64,000 nucleotides of DNA from Saccoglossus kowalevskii (Eukaryota; Hemichordata; Enteropneusta; Harrimaniidae): contig NW_003107311.1 in NCBI RefSeq assembly GCF_000003605.2, forward strand, positions 1-64,000, read 5' to 3'. Below the pieces are notes generated by a model, which was not told where the DNA came from, ran no database searches, and saw only the letters and a list, made by a program, of their open reading frames with translations. Made by a program: the position numbers and the translations under genes. The stretch's first letter is position 1; the number at the start of each line of letters is the position of its first letter. Below are positions 36,290 to 49,708 of this stretch, piece after piece.

Positions 36290-36760
36290 CCACGTGTAGA
36301 GCTCACCTGTACGTCGGTTTAAAACCACGTGTAGAGCTCACCTATACGACGGTTTAAAACCACGCGTAGAGCTCACCTATACATCGGTTTAAAACTACGC
36401 ATAGAGCTCACCTATACATCGGTTTAAAACCACGTGTAGAGCTCACCTATACGTTGGTTTAAAACCACGCGTAGAGCTCAGCTATACGTCGGTTTAAAAC
36501 CACGTGTAGAGCTCACCTATACGTTGGTTTAAAACCACGCGTAGAGCTCACCTATACATCGGTTTAAAACCACGTGTAGAGCTCACCTATACGTTGGTTT
36601 AAAACCACACGTAGAGCTCACCTATACGTCGGTTTAAAACCACGCGTAGAGCTCACCTATACGTCGGTTTAAAACCACGCGTAGAGCTCACCTATACGTC
36701 GGTTTAAAACCACGTGTAGAGCTCACCTATACGTTGGATTAAAACCACGCGTAGATCTCA
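36290..36760. repeat. CTCAGCTATACG module, copy 1
   Basis: CTGTACGTCGG, ACGACGG, an ACATCGG unit, CTCAGCTATACG (36,478) and later GTTGGATTAAAACC recur in this order near 42,480-42,905. The stretch from CTCAGCTATACG onward is also found from 11,781. One copy has ACTACGCAT where the 42.5 kb copy has CCACGCG. Confidence 0.78.
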
Positions 36761-37920
36761 CCTATACGTCGGTTTAAAACCACGCGTAGAGCTCACCTAT
36801 ACGTCGGTTTAAAACCTTGTGTAGAGCTCACCTATACGTTGGTTTAAAACCATGTGTAGAGCTCACCTATACGTCGGTTTAAAACCACGTGTAGAGCTCA
36901 CCTATACATCGGTTTAAAACCACGTGTAGAGCTCACCTATACATCGGTTTAAAACCACGTGTAGAGCTCACCTATATGTTGGTTTAAAACCATGCGTAGA
37001 GCTCACCTATACGTCGGTTTAAAACCACGTGTAGAGCCCACCTATACGTTGGTTTAAAACCACGAGTAGAGCTCACCTATACGTCGGTTTAAAACCACGT
37101 GTAGAGCTCACCTATACATTGGTTTAAAACCATGTGTAGAGCTCACCTATACGTCGGTTTAAAACCACGCGTAGAGCTCACCTATACGTTGGTTTAAAAC
37201 CACGCGTAGAGTTCACCTATACATCGGTTTAAAACCACGTGTAGAGCTCACCTATATGTTGGTTTAAAACCACGCGTAGAGCTCACCTATACGTCGGTTT
37301 AAAACCACGTGTAGAGCCCACCTATACGTTGGTTTAAAACCACGAGTAGAGCTCACCTATACGTCAGTTTAAAACCACGCGTAGAGCTCACCTATACGTC
37401 GGTTTAAAACAATGCGTAGAGCTCACCTATACGTCGGTTTAAAACCACGCGTAGAGCTCACCTATACGTCGGTTTAAAACCACGCGTAGAGTTCACATAT
37501 ACGTCGGTTTAAAACCACGCGTAGAGCTCACCTATACGTCGGTTTAAAACCACGCGTAGAGCTCACCTATACGTCAGTTTAAAACCACGCGTAGAGCTCA
37601 CCTATACATCGGTTTAAAACCACGTGTAGAGCTCACCGATATGTTGGTTTAAAACCACGTGTAGAGCTAACCTATACGTCGGTTTAAAACCACGTGTAGA
37701 GCTCACCTATACATCGGTTTAAAACCACGCGTAGAGCTCACCTATACATCGGTTTAAAACCTTGTGTAGAGCTCACCTATACATCGGTTTAAAACCACAT
37801 GTAGAGCTCACCTATACGTCGGTTTAAAACCACGCGTAGAGCTCACCTATACGTTGGTTTAAAACCACGCGTAGAGCTCACCTATACGTCGGTTTAAAAC
37901 CACGTGTAGAGCTCACCTAT

Positions 37921-38970
37921 ACGTCGGGTTAAAACCATGTGTAGAGCTCACCTATACATCGGTTTAAAACCACGTGTAGAGCTCACTTATATGTCGGTTT
38001 AAAACCACGTGTAGAGCTCACCTATACGTTGGTTTAAAACCACGCGTAGAGCTGACACCTATACGCCGGTTTAAAACCACGCATAGAGCTCGCCTGTACG
38101 TTGGTTTAAAACCACGCGTAGAGCTCACCTATACGTCAGTTTAAAACCACGCGTAGAACTTTCCTATACATCGGTTTAAAACCACGTGTAGAGCTCACCT
38201 ATGCATCGGTTTAAAACCATGTGTAGAGCTCACCTATACGTCGGTTTAAAATCTTGTGTAGAGTTCACCTATACGTTGGTTTAAAACCACGCGTAGAGCT
38301 CACCTATACATCGGTTTAAAACCACGTGTAGAGCTCACCTGTATGTCGGTTTAAAACCACGCGTAGAGCACATCTATACATCGGTTTAAAACCACGTGTA
38401 GAGCTCACCTATACGTCGGTTTAAAACCACGTGTAGAGCTCACCTATACGTCGGTTTAAAACTACATGTAGAGCTCACCTATACATCGGTTTAAAACCAT
38501 GTGTAGAGCTCACCTATACGTTGGTTTAAAACCACGCGTAGAGCTCACCTATACGTCGGTTTAAAACCACGTGTAGAGCTCACCTATACGTCGGTTTAAA
38601 ACCACGCGTAGAGCTCACCTATACGTCGGTTTAAAACCACGCGTAGAGCTCACCTATACGTCGGTTTAAAACCTTGTGTAGAGCTCACCTATACGTTGGT
38701 TTAAAACCACGCGTAGAGCTCACCTATACGTCGGTTTAAAAACACGCGTAGAGCTCACCTATACGTCGGTTTAAAACCACGTGTAGAGCTCACCTATACA
38801 TCGGTTTAAAACCACGTGTAGAGCTCACTTATATGTCGGTTTAAAACACGTGTAGAGCTCACCTATACGTTGGTTTAAAACCACGCGTAGAGCTCACCTA
38901 TACGTCTGTTTAAAACCACGCGCAGAGCTCACCTATACGTTGGTTTAAAACCTTGTGTAGAGCTCACCTA
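37921..38970. repeat. AGAACTTTCC module, copy 3 of 3
   Basis: Follows 18,730-19,800 in order through AGAACTTTCC (38,155), CTATGCATCGG, AAATCTTGTG, ACTACATGTAG and CACGCGCAGAG. Private changes are GAGCTGACACC near 38,051 (two or more extra bases), GAGCTCGCC, GAGCACATC and a missing A in TTTAAAACACG near 38,843. Confidence 0.82.
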
Positions 38971-39318
38971 TACGTTGGTTTAAAACCACGCGTAGAGCTC
39001 ACCTATACGTCGGTTTAAAACCACGCGTAGAGCTCACCTATACGTCGGTTTAAAACCATGCGTAGAGCTCACCTATACGTTGGTTTAAAACCACGCGTAG
39101 AGCTCACCTATACGTCGGTTTAAAACCACGCGTAGAGCTCACCTATACATCGGTTTAAAACCACGTGTAGAGCTCACCTATACGTCGGTTTAAAACCTTG
39201 TGTAGAGCTCACCTATACATCGGTTTAAAACCACGTGTAGAGCTCACCTATACATCGGTTTAAAACCACGCGTAGAGCTCACCTATACATCGGTTTAAAA
39301 CCACGCGTAGAGCTCACC

Positions 39319-39560
39319 TATACGTCGGATTAAAACCACGTGTAGAGATCACCTATACATCGGTTTATAACCACGCGTAGAGCTCACCTATACATCGGTT
39401 TAAAATCACGCGTAGAGCTCACCTATACATCGGTTTAAAACCACGCGTAGAGCTCACCTATACATCGGTTTAAAACCACGCGTAGAGCTCACCTATATGT
39501 CGGATTAAAAACAGGTGTAGAGCTCACCTATACATCGGTTTATAACCACGCGTAGAGCTC
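39319..39560. repeat. 5-mer higher-order repeat (175 bp)
   Basis: GGATTAAAACC followed by GGTTTATAACC occurs twice, 175 bp apart (39,319 and 39,494). The unit matches the 1,581-1,860 block, and the GAGATCACC change here is shared with the single relative at 46,246. Confidence 0.78.
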
Positions 39561-39659
39561 ACCTATACATCGTTTTAAAACCACGTGTAGAGCTCACCTA
39601 TACGTTGGTTTAAAACCACGAGTAGAGCTCACCTATACGTCGGTTTAAAACCACGTGTA

Positions 39660-40560
39660 GAGCTCACCTATACATCGGTTTAAAACCTTGTGTAGAGCTC
39701 AACTATACATTGGTTTAAAACCACGCATAGAGCTCAACTATACGTCGGTTTAAAACCACGCGTAGAGCTCACCTATACGTCGGTTTAAAACCACGTGTAG
39801 AGCTCACCTATACATCGGTTTAAAACCACGTGTAGAGCTCACCTATACGTCGGTTTAAAACCACGTGTAGAGCTCACCTATACATCGGTTTAAAACCACG
39901 TGTAGAGCTCACTTGTATGTCGGTTTAAAACCACGTGTAGAGCTCACCTATACGTTGGTTTAAAACCACGCGTAGAGCTCACCTATACGTCGGTTTAAAA
40001 CCACGCATAGAGCTCACCTATACGTTGGTTTAAAACCTTGTGTAGAGCTCACCTGTATGTTGGTTTAAACCACGCGTAGAGCTCACTATACGTCGGTTTA
40101 AACACGCGTAGAGCTCACTATACGTCGTTTAAAACCACGTGTAGAGCTCACCTATGCATTGGTTTAAACCACGCGTAGAGCTCACCTATACGTCGGTTTA
40201 AAACCACGTGTAGAGTTCACCTATACGTCGGTTTAAAACCACGTGTAGAGCTCACCTATACATCGGTTTAAAACCACGCGTAGAGCTCACCTATACATCG
40301 TTTTAAAACCACGTGTAGAGCTCACCTATACGTTGGTTTAAAACCTTGTGTAGAGCTCACCTATACATCAGTTTAAAACCACGTGTAGAGCTCACCTATA
40401 TGTCGGTTGAAAACCACGTGTAGAGCTCACCTATACGTTGGTTTAAAACCACGCGTAGAGCTCACCTATACATCGGTTTAAAACCACGTGTAGAGCTCAC
40501 CTATACATTGGTTTAAAACCACGTGTAGAGCTCACCTATACATCGGTTTAAAACCACGTG
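39660..40560. repeat. CTGTATGTTGG module, copy related to 46.4-47.2 kb
   Basis: CCTTGTG with CAACTATACATTGG, then ATCGG/CACGTG units, CTTATATGTCGG or CTTGTATGTCGG, CTGTATGTTGG, CTATGCATTGG, GAGTTCACC, ACATCGTTTTAAAACC and GGTTGAAAACC follow in the same order at about 46,395-47,230. The first part is also seen at 56,930-57,310, 25,555-25,930 and 49,070-49,430. Confidence 0.8.
40060..40170. repeat. Cluster of length-defective monomers
   Basis: Consecutive units show GGTTTAAACC, CTCACTATACG, GGTTTAAACACG, CTCACTATACGTCGTTTAAAACC and GGTTTAAACC. At least six single-base losses occur in about 110 bp, while the parallel copy at 46,770-46,890 is full length in every unit. A sequence or assembly error is a real possibility. 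Confidence 0.75.
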
Positions 40561-41202
40561 TAGAGCTCACCTATACGTTGGTTTAAAACCACGTGTAGAG
40601 CTCACCTATACATCGGTTTAAAACCACGCATAGAGCTCACCTATACATCGGTTTAAAACCTTGTGTAGAGCTCACCTATACATCGGTTTAAAACCACGTG
40701 TAGAGCTCACCTATATGTCGGTTGAAAACCTTGTGTAGAGCTCACCTATACGTTGGTTTAAAACCACGCGTAGAGCTCACCTATACATCGGTTTAAAACC
40801 ATGTGTAGAGCTCACCTATACGTTGGTTTAAAACCACGCGTAGAGCTCACCTATACGTCGGTTTAAAACCACACGTAGAGCTCACCTATACGTTGGTTTA
40901 TAACCACGCGTAGAGCTCACCTATACGTCGGTTTAAACCACGTGTAGAGCTCACCTATACGTTGGTTTAAACCCCCCGTAGAGCTTTCCTATACATCGGT
41001 TTAAAACCACGTGTAGAGCTCACCTATACGCCGGTTTAAAACCACGCATAGAGCTCACCTATACGTTGGTTTAAAACCTTGTGTAGAGCTCACCTGTACG
41101 TTGGTTTAAAACCACGCGTAGAGCTCACCTATACGTCGGTTTAAAACCACGCGTAGAGCTCACCTATACGTCGGTTTAAAACCACGCGTAGAGCTCACCT
41201 AT

Positions 41203-41505
41203 ACATCGGTTTTAAACCACGTGTAGAGCTCACCTATACGTCGGTTTAAAACCACGCATAGAGCTTTCCTATACATCGGTTTAAAACCACGTGTAGAGCT
41301 CACCTATACGCCGGTTTAAAACCAAGCATAGAGCTCACCTATACGTTGGTTTAAAACCTTGTGTAGAGCTCACCTGTACGTTGGTTTAAAACCACGCGTA
41401 GAGTTCACCTATACGTCGGTTTAAAACCACGTGTAGAGCTCACCTATACGTCGGTTTAAAACCACGCGTAGAGCTTTCCTATACATTGGTTTAAAACCAC
41501 GTGTA
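41203..41505. repeat. 32-mer higher-order repeat, partial copy
   Basis: Begins with the ACATCGGTTTTAAACC monomer and follows the 32-mer unit for about eight monomers to the GAGCTTTCCTATACATTGG unit. It then changes directly into duplicate C at 41,488-42,183. Confidence 0.85.
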
Positions 41506-42183
41506 GAGCTCACCTATACGTTGGTTTAAAACCACACGTAGAGCTCACCTATACATCGGTTTAAAACCACGTGTAGAGCTCACCTATACGTCGGTTTAAA
41601 ACCACGTGTAGAGCTCTCCTATACGTCGGTTTAAAACCACGCGTAGAGCTCACCTATACGTCGGTTTAAAACCTTGTGTAGAGCTCACCTATACATCGGT
41701 TTAAAACCACGCGTAGAGCTCACCTATACATCGGTTTAAAACCACGTGTAGAGCTCACCTATACGTCGGTTTAAAACCACGTGTAGAGCTCACCTATACG
41801 TCGGTTTAAAACTACGCGAGAGCTCACCTATACATCGGTTTAAAACCACGTGTAGAGCTCACCTATACGTTGGTTTAAAACCACGCATAGAGCTCACCTA
41901 TACGTCGGTTTAAAACCACGTGTAGAGCTCACCTATATGTTGGTTTAAAACCACACGTAGAGCTCACCTATACGTCGGTTTAAAACCACGCGTAGAGCTC
42001 ACCTATACGTCGGTTTAAAACCTTGTGTAGAGCTCAACTATACGTTGGTTTAAAACCATGCGTAGAGCTCACCTACATGTATACGTCGGTTTTAAACCAC
42101 GCATAGAGCTCACCTATACGTCGGTTTAAAACCACGTGTAGAGCTCACCTATACATCGGTTTAAAACCATGTGTAGAGCTCAC
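41488..42183. repeat. Dispersed duplicate C, copy 2
   Basis: Identical by eye to 23,383-24,078 (offset 18,105 bp), including the one-base-short ACTACGCGAGAGC monomer at 41,816. It diverges where this copy reads CACCTATACATCGG and the other CACTTATACGTCGG. Confidence 0.9.
42063..42103. repeat. 41-bp variant monomer, copy 8 of 9
   Basis: CTACATGTAT begins at 42,073, 18,105 bp after copy 5. Confidence 0.95.
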
Positions 42184-43019
42184 CTATACATCGGTTTAAA
42201 AGCACGTGTAGAGCTAACCTATATGTTGGTTTAAAACCACGCGTAGAGCTCACCTATACGTCGGTTTAAAACCACGTGTAGAGCTCACCTATACGTTGGT
42301 TTAAAACCACGAGTAGAGCTCACCTATACGTCGGTTTAAAACCACGTGTAGAGCTCACCTATACGTCGGTTTAAAACCATGTGTAGAGCTCACCTATACG
42401 TCGGTTTAAAACCACGCGTAGAGCTCACCTATACATCGGTTTAAAACCACGTGTAGAGCTCACCTATACATCGGTTTAAAACCACGTGTAGAGCTCACCT
42501 GTACGTCGGTTTAAAACCACGTGTAGAGCTCACCTATACGACGGTTTAAAACCACGCGTAGAGCTCACCTATACATCGGTTTAAAACCACGCGTAGAGCT
42601 CACCTATACATCGGTTTAAAACCACGTGTAGAGCTCACCTATACGTTGGTTTAAAACCACGCGTAGAGCTCAGCTATACGTCGGTTTAAAACCATGTGTA
42701 GAGCTCACCTATACGTTGGTTTAAAACCACGCGTAGAGCTCACCTATACATCGGTTTAAAACCACGTGTAGAGCTCACCTATACGTTGGTTTAAAACCAC
42801 GCGTAGAGCTCACCTATACGTCGGTTTAAAACCACGCGTAGAGCTCACCTATACGTCGGTTTAAAACCATGTGTAGAGCTCACCTATACGTTGGATTAAA
42901 ACCACGCGTAGAGCTCACCTATACGTCGGTTTAAAACCACGCGTAGAGCTCACCTATACGTCGGTTTAAAACCTTGTGTAGAGCTCACCTATACGTTGGT
43001 TTAAAACCATGTGTAGAGC

Positions 43020-44550
43020 TCACCTATACGTCGGTTTAAAACCACGCATAGAGCTCACCTATACATCGGTTTAAAACAATGCGTAGAGCTCACCTATACG
43101 TCGGTTTAAAACCACGCGTAGAGCTCACCTATTCGTTGGTTTAAAACCATGCGTAAAGTTCACATATACGTCGGTTTAAAACCACGCGTAGAGCTCACCT
43201 ATACGTCGGTTTAAAACCTCACGTAGAGCTCACCTATACGTTGATTTAAAACCACGCGTAGAGCTCACCTATACATCAGTTTAAAACTACGTGTAGAGCT
43301 CACCTATACGTCGGTTTAAAACCACGTGTAGAGCTCACCTATACGTCGGTTTAAAACTATGCGTAGAGCTCACCTATACGTCGGTTTAAAACCACGTGTA
43401 GAGCTCACCTATACGTCGGTTTAAAACCACGCGTAGAGCTCACCTATACGTCGGTTTAAAACCATGCGTAGAGCTCACCTATACGTCGGTTTAAAACCAC
43501 GCGTAGAGCTCACCTGTACGTCGGTTTAAAATCACGCGTAGAGCTCACCTGTACGTCGGGTTTAAAACCACGCGTAGAGCTCACCTGTACGTCGGTTTAA
43601 AACCACGCGTAGAGCTCACCTATACGTCGGTTTAAAACCACGCGTAGAGCTCACCTATACGTCGGTTTAAAACCACGCGTAGAGCTCACCTATACGTCGG
43701 TTTAAAACCACATGTAGAGCTCACCTATACGTCGGTTTAAAACCACGAGTAGAGCTCACCTATACGTCGGTTTAAAACCATGCGTAGAGCTCATCTATAC
43801 GTCGGTTTAAAACCACACGTAGAGCTCACATATACGTCGGTTTAAAACCACGTGTAGAGCTCAGCTATACATCGGTTCAAAACCACGCGTAGAGCTCACT
43901 TATACATCGGTTTAATACAACGCATAGAGCTCACCTATGCGTCGGTTTAAAACCACGTGTAGGGCTCACCTATACGTTGGTTTAAAACCACGAGTAGAGC
44001 TCACCTATACGTCGGTTTAAAACCACGCGTAGAGCTCATCTATACGTCGGTTTAAAACCACGCATAGAGCTCACCTATACGTCGGTTTAAAACCACGCGT
44101 AGAGCTCACCTGTACGTCAGTTTAAAACCATGCGTAGAGCTCACCTGTACGTTGGTTTAAAACCATGCGTAGAGCTCACATATACATCGGTTTAAAACAA
44201 CGTGTAGAGCTCACCTATACGTCGGTTTAAAACCATGTGTAGAGCTCACCTATACGTCGGTTTAAAACCACGTGTAGAGCTCACCTATACGTCGGTTTAA
44301 AACCACGCGTAGAGCTCACCTATACGTCGGTTTAAAACCACGCGTAGAGCTCACCTATACGTCGGTTTAAAACCACGCGTAGAGCTCACTTATACATCGG
44401 TTTAAAACAACGCGTAGAGCTCACCTATACGTCGGTTTAAAACAACGCGTAGAGCTCACCTATACGTCGGTTTAAAACCACGCGTAGAGCTCACCTATAC
44501 ATCGGTTTAAAACCACGCGTAGAACTCACCTATACATCGGTTTAAAACCA
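43020..44550. repeat. Type I domain 6
   Basis: No CCTTGTG monomer is seen between 42,972 and the AAATCTTGTG unit at 44,580. It holds TTTAATACAACGCAT (43,911), GTAGGGCTC, CACGAG, CATCTATACG and GTTCACATATACG. No CACTGG monomer is seen, so this domain is a shorter variant. CGGGTTTAAAACC near 43,558 has one extra base. Confidence 0.65.
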
Positions 44551-45771
44551 CGTGTAGAGCTCACCTGTACGTCGGTTTAAAATCTTGTGTAGAGCTCACC
44601 TATACGTTGGTTTAAAACCACGCGTAGAGCTCACCTATACATCGGTTTAAAACCACGTGTAGAGCTCACCTATACGTCGGTTTAAAACCACGCATAGAGC
44701 TCACCTATACGTCGGTTTAAAACCACGTGTAGAGCTCACCTATACGTCGGTTTAAAACCACGTGTAGAGCTCACCTGTACGTCGGTTTAAAACCATGCGT
44801 AGAGCTCACCTATACGTCGGTTTAAAACCACGCGTAGAGCTCACCTATACGTCGGTTTAAAACCTTGTGTAGAGCTCACCTATACGTCGGTTTAAAACCA
44901 CGCGTAGAGCCCATCTATACATCGGTTTAAAACCACGTGTAGAGCTCACCTATACGTCGGTTTAAAACCACGTGTAGAGCTCACCTATACGTCGGTTTAA
45001 AACCACGCGTAGAGCTCACCTATACGTCGGTTTAAAACAATGCGTAGCGCTCACCTATACGTCGGTTTAAAACCACGTGTAGATCTCACCTATACATCGG
45101 TTTAAAACCACGTGTAGAGCTCACTTATATGTCGGTTTAAAAACACGTGTAGAGCTCACCTATACGTTGGTTTAAAACCATGCGTAGAGCTCACCTATAC
45201 GTCGGTTTAAAACTACGCGCAGAGCTCACCTATACGTTGGTTTAAAACCTTGTGTAGAGCTCACCTATACGTTGGTTTAAAACCACGCGTAGAGCTCACC
45301 TATACGTCGGTTTAAAACCACGCGTAGAGCTCACCTATACGTTGGTTTAAAACCACGCGTAGAGCTCACCTATACGTCGGTTTAAAACCACGCGTAGAGC
45401 TCACCTATACATCGGTTTAAAACCACGTGTAGAGCTCACCTATACGTCGGTTTAAAACCTTGTGTTGAGCTCACCTATACGTCGGTTTAAAACCACGTGT
45501 ACAGCTCACCTATACGTCGGTTTAAAACCACGTGTAGAGCTCACCTATACATCGGTTTAAAACCACGTGTAGAGCTCACCTGTACGTCGGTTTAAAACCA
45601 CGCGTAGAGCTCACCTATACATCAGTTTAAAACCACGTGTAGAGCTCACCTATACGTCGGTTTAAACCACGTGTAGAGCTCACCTATACGTCGGTTTAAA
45701 ACCACGTGTAGAGCTCACCTATACATCGGTTTAAAACCACGCGTAGAGCTCACCTATACATCGGTTTAAAA
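44530..45771. repeat. Dispersed duplicate A, copy 2
   Basis: Counterpart of 181-1,422 with the same ordered rare variants. Immediately after it, the run CCTTGTG to CTGTACGTCGG repeats after about 350 bp (ten monomers), and the same run is seen again at 63,360-63,600. Confidence 0.9.
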
Positions 45772-47330
45772 CCACGTGTAGAGCTCACCTATACGTCGGT
45801 TTAAAACCTTGTGTAGAGCTCACCTATACGTCGGTTTAAAACCACGTGTAGAGCTCACCTATACGTCGGTTTAAAACCACGTGAAGAGCTCACCTATACA
45901 TCGGTTTAAAACCACGTGTAGAGCTCACCTGTACGTCGGTTTAAAACCACGCGTAGAGCTCACCTATACATCGGTTTAAAACCACGTGTAGAGCTCACCT
46001 ATACGTCGGTTTAAAACCACGTGTAGAGCTCACCTATACGTCGGTTTAAAACCACGTGTAGAGCTCACCTATACATCGGTTTAAAACCACGCGTAGAGCT
46101 CACCTATACATCGGTTTAAAACCACGAGTAGAGCTCACCTATACATCGGTTTAAAACCACGTGTAGAGCTCACCTATACATCGGTTTAAAACCACGCGTA
46201 GAGCTCACCTATACATCGGTTTAAAACCACGCGTAGAGCTCACCTATACGTCGGATTAAAACCATGTGTAGAGATCACCTATACATCGGTTTATAACCAC
46301 GCGTAGAGCTCACCTATAAATCGGTTTAAAACCACGAGTAGAGCTCACCTATACGTCGGTTTAAAACCACGTGTAGAGCTCACCTATACGTCGGTTTAAA
46401 ACCTTGTGTAGAGCTCAACTATACATTGGTTTAAAACCACGCGTAGAGCTCACCTATACGTCGGTTTAAAACCACGCGTAGAGCTCACCTATACGTCGGT
46501 TTAAAACCACGTGTAGAGCTCACCTATACATCGGTTTAAAACCACGTGTAGAGCTCACCTATACGTCGGTTTAAAACCACGTGTAGAGCTCACCTATACA
46601 TTGGTTTAAAACCACGTGTAGAGCTCACTTATATGTCGGTTTAAAACCACGTGTAGAGCTCACCTATACGTTGGTTTAAAACCACGCGTAGAGCTCACCT
46701 ATACGTCGGTTTAAAACCACGCATAGAGCTCACCTATACGTTGGTTTAAAACCTTGTGTAGAGCTCACCTGTATGTTGGTTTAAAACCACGCATAAAGCT
46801 CACCTATACGTCGGTTTAAAACCACGCGTAGAGCTCACCTATACGTCGGTTTAAAACCACGTGTAGAGCTCACCTATGCATTGGTTTAAAACCACGCGTA
46901 GAGCTCACCTATACGTCGGTTTAAAACCACGTGTAGAGTTCACCTATACGTCGGTTTAAAACCACGTGTAGAGCTCACCTATACATCGGTTTAAAACCAC
47001 GCGTAGAGCTCACCTATACATCGTTTTAAAACCACGTGTAGAGCTCACCTATACGTTGGTTTAAAACCTTGTGTAGAGCTCACCTATACATCAGTTTAAA
47101 ACCACGTGTAGAGCTCACCTATATGTCGGTTGAAAACCACGTGTAGAGCTCACCTATACGTTGGTTTAAAACCACGCGTAGAGCTCACCTATACATCGGT
47201 TTAAAACCACGTGTAGAGCTCACCTATACATTGGTTTAAAACCACGCGTAGAGCTCACCTATACGTCGGTTTAAAACCACGTGTAGAGCCCACCTATACG
47301 TTGGTTTAAAACCACGAGTAGAGCTCACCT

Positions 47331-48275
47331 ATACGTCAGTTTAAAACCACGCGTAGAGCTCACCTATACGTCGGTTTAAAACAATGCGTAGAGCTCACCT
47401 ATACGTCGGTTTAAAACCACGCGTAGAGCTCACCTATACGTCGGTTTAAAACCACGCGTAGAGTTCACATATACGTCGGTTTAAAACCACGCGTAGAGCT
47501 CACCTATACGTCGGTTTAAAACCACGCGTAGAGCTCACCTATACGTCAGTTTAAAACCACGCGTAGAGCTCACCTATACATCGGTTTAAAACCACGTGTA
47601 GAGCTCACCGATATGTTGGTTTAAAACCACGCGTAGAGCTCACCTATACGTCGGTTTAAAACCACGTGTAGAGCTCACCTATACGTCGGTTTAAAACCTC
47701 GCGTAGAGCTCACCTATACGTCGGTTTAAAACCACGCGTAGAGCTCACCTATACGTCGGTTTAAAACCTTGTGTAGAGCTCACCTATACGTTGAATTAAA
47801 ACCACGTGTAGAGCTCACCTATACGTTGGATTAAAACCACGCGTAGAGCTCACCTATACGTCGGTTTAAAACCACGCGTAGAGCTCACCTATACGTCGGT
47901 TTAAAACCTTGTGTAGAGCTCACCTATACGTTGGTTTAAAACCATGTGTAGAGCTCACCTATACGTCGGTTTAAAACCACGTGTAGAGCTCACCTATACA
48001 TCGGTTTAAAACCACGTGTAGAGCTCACCTATACATCGGTTTAAAACCACGTGTAGAGCTCACCTATATGTTGGTTTAAAACCACGCGTAGAGCTCACCT
48101 ATACGTCGGTTTAAAACCACGTGTAGAGCCCACCTATACGTTGGTTTAAAACCACGAGTAGAGCTCACCTATACGTCGGTTTAAAACCACGTGTAGAGCT
48201 CACCTATACATTGGTTTAAAACCATGTGTAGAGCTCACCTATACGTCGGTTTAAAACCACGTGTAGAGCTCACCT
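47331..48275. repeat. 27-mer higher-order repeat (945 bp), copy 1
   Basis: Starts at ATACGTCAG after a CACGAG unit. It holds AACAATGCG, GTTCACATATACG, CACCGATATGTTGG (47,607), CCTCGCG, GTTGAATTAAAACC, GTTGGATTAAAACC and GAGCCCACC. The same start recurs at 48,276 and CACCGATATG at 48,552, both 945 bp later. A related fragment is at 37,365-37,640. Confidence 0.92.
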
Positions 48276-48728
48276 ATACGTCAGTTTAAAACCACGCGTA
48301 GAGCTCACCTATACGTCGGTTTAAAACAATGCGTAGAGCTCACCTATACGTCGGTTTAAAACCACGCGTAGAGCTCACCTATACGTCGGTTTAAAACCAC
48401 GCGTAGAGTTCACATATACGTCGGTTTAAAACCACGCGTAGAGCTCACCTATACGTCGGTTTAAAACCACGCGTAGAGCTCACCTATACGTCAGTTTAAA
48501 ACCACGCGTAGAGCTCACCTATACATCGGTTTAAAACCACGTGTAGAGCTCACCGATATGTTGGTTTAAAACCACGCGTAGAGCTCACCTATACGTCGGT
48601 TTAAAACCACGTGTAGAGCTCACCTATACGTCGGTTTAAAACCTCGCGTAGAGCTCACCTATACGTCGGTTTAAAACCACGCGTAGAGCTCACCTATACG
48701 TCGGTTTAAAACCTTGTGTAGAGCTCAC
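48276..48728. repeat. 27-mer higher-order repeat, copy 2 (partial, 13 monomers)
   Basis: Follows copy 1 unit for unit up to the CCTTGTG monomer, then runs into a cluster of shortened monomers at 48,729. Confidence 0.9.
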
Positions 48729-48870
48729 TATACGTTGGATTAAAACCACGCGTAGAGCTCACCTATACGTTGGGTTTAAACCACGTGTAGAGCTCACTAT
48801 ACGTCGGTTTAAAACCACGTGTAGAGCTCACTATACGTCGGTTTACAGCTAAGCGTAGAGCTCACTATAC
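48729..48870. repeat. Cluster of length-defective monomers
   Basis: CTCACTATACG occurs four times in about 130 bp, with GTTGGGTTTAAACC and GGTTTACAGCTAAGCG, an otherwise unseen form. It terminates the second 27-mer copy. It may be a recombination join or an unresolved assembly join. Confidence 0.75.
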
Positions 48871-49708
48871 ATCGGTTTAAAACCACGAGTAGAGCTCACC
48901 TATACATTGGTTTAAAACCACGCATATAGCTCACCTATACGTCGGTTTAAAACCACGTGTAGAGCTCACCTATAAGTTGGTTTAAAACCACGCGTAGAGC
49001 TCACCTATACGTCGGTTTAAAACCATGCGTAGAGCTCACCTATACGTCGGTTTAAAACCTTGTGTAGAGCTCAACTATACATTGGTTTAAAACCACTCGT
49101 AGAGCTCACCTATACGTCGGTTTAAAACCACGCGTAGAGCTCACCTATACGTCGGTTTAAAACCACGTGTAGAGCTCACCTATACATCAGTTTAAAACCA
49201 CGTGTAGAGCTCACCTATACGTCGGTTTAAAACCACGTGTAGAGCTCACCTATACATTGGTTTAAAACCACGTGTAGAGCTCACTTATATGTCGGTTTAA
49301 AACCACGTGTAGAGCTCACCTATACGTTGGTTTAAAACCACGCGTAGAGCCCACCTATACGTCGTTTTAAAACCACGCATAGAGCTCACCTATACGTTGG
49401 TTTAAAACCTTGTGTAGAGCTCACCTGTACGTTGGTTTAAAACCACGCGTAGAGCTCACCTATACGTCGGTTTAAAACCACGCATAGAGCTTTCCTATAC
49501 ATCGGTTTAAAACCACGTGTAGAGCTCACCTATACGCCGGTTTAAAACCACGCATAGAGCTCACCTATACGTTGGTTTAAAACCTTGTGTAGAGCTCACC
49601 TGTACGTTGGTTTAAAACCACGCGTAGAGCTCACCTATACGTCGGTTTAAAACCACGCGTAGAGCTCACCTATACGTCGGTTTAAAACCACGCGTAGAGC
49701 TCACCTAT

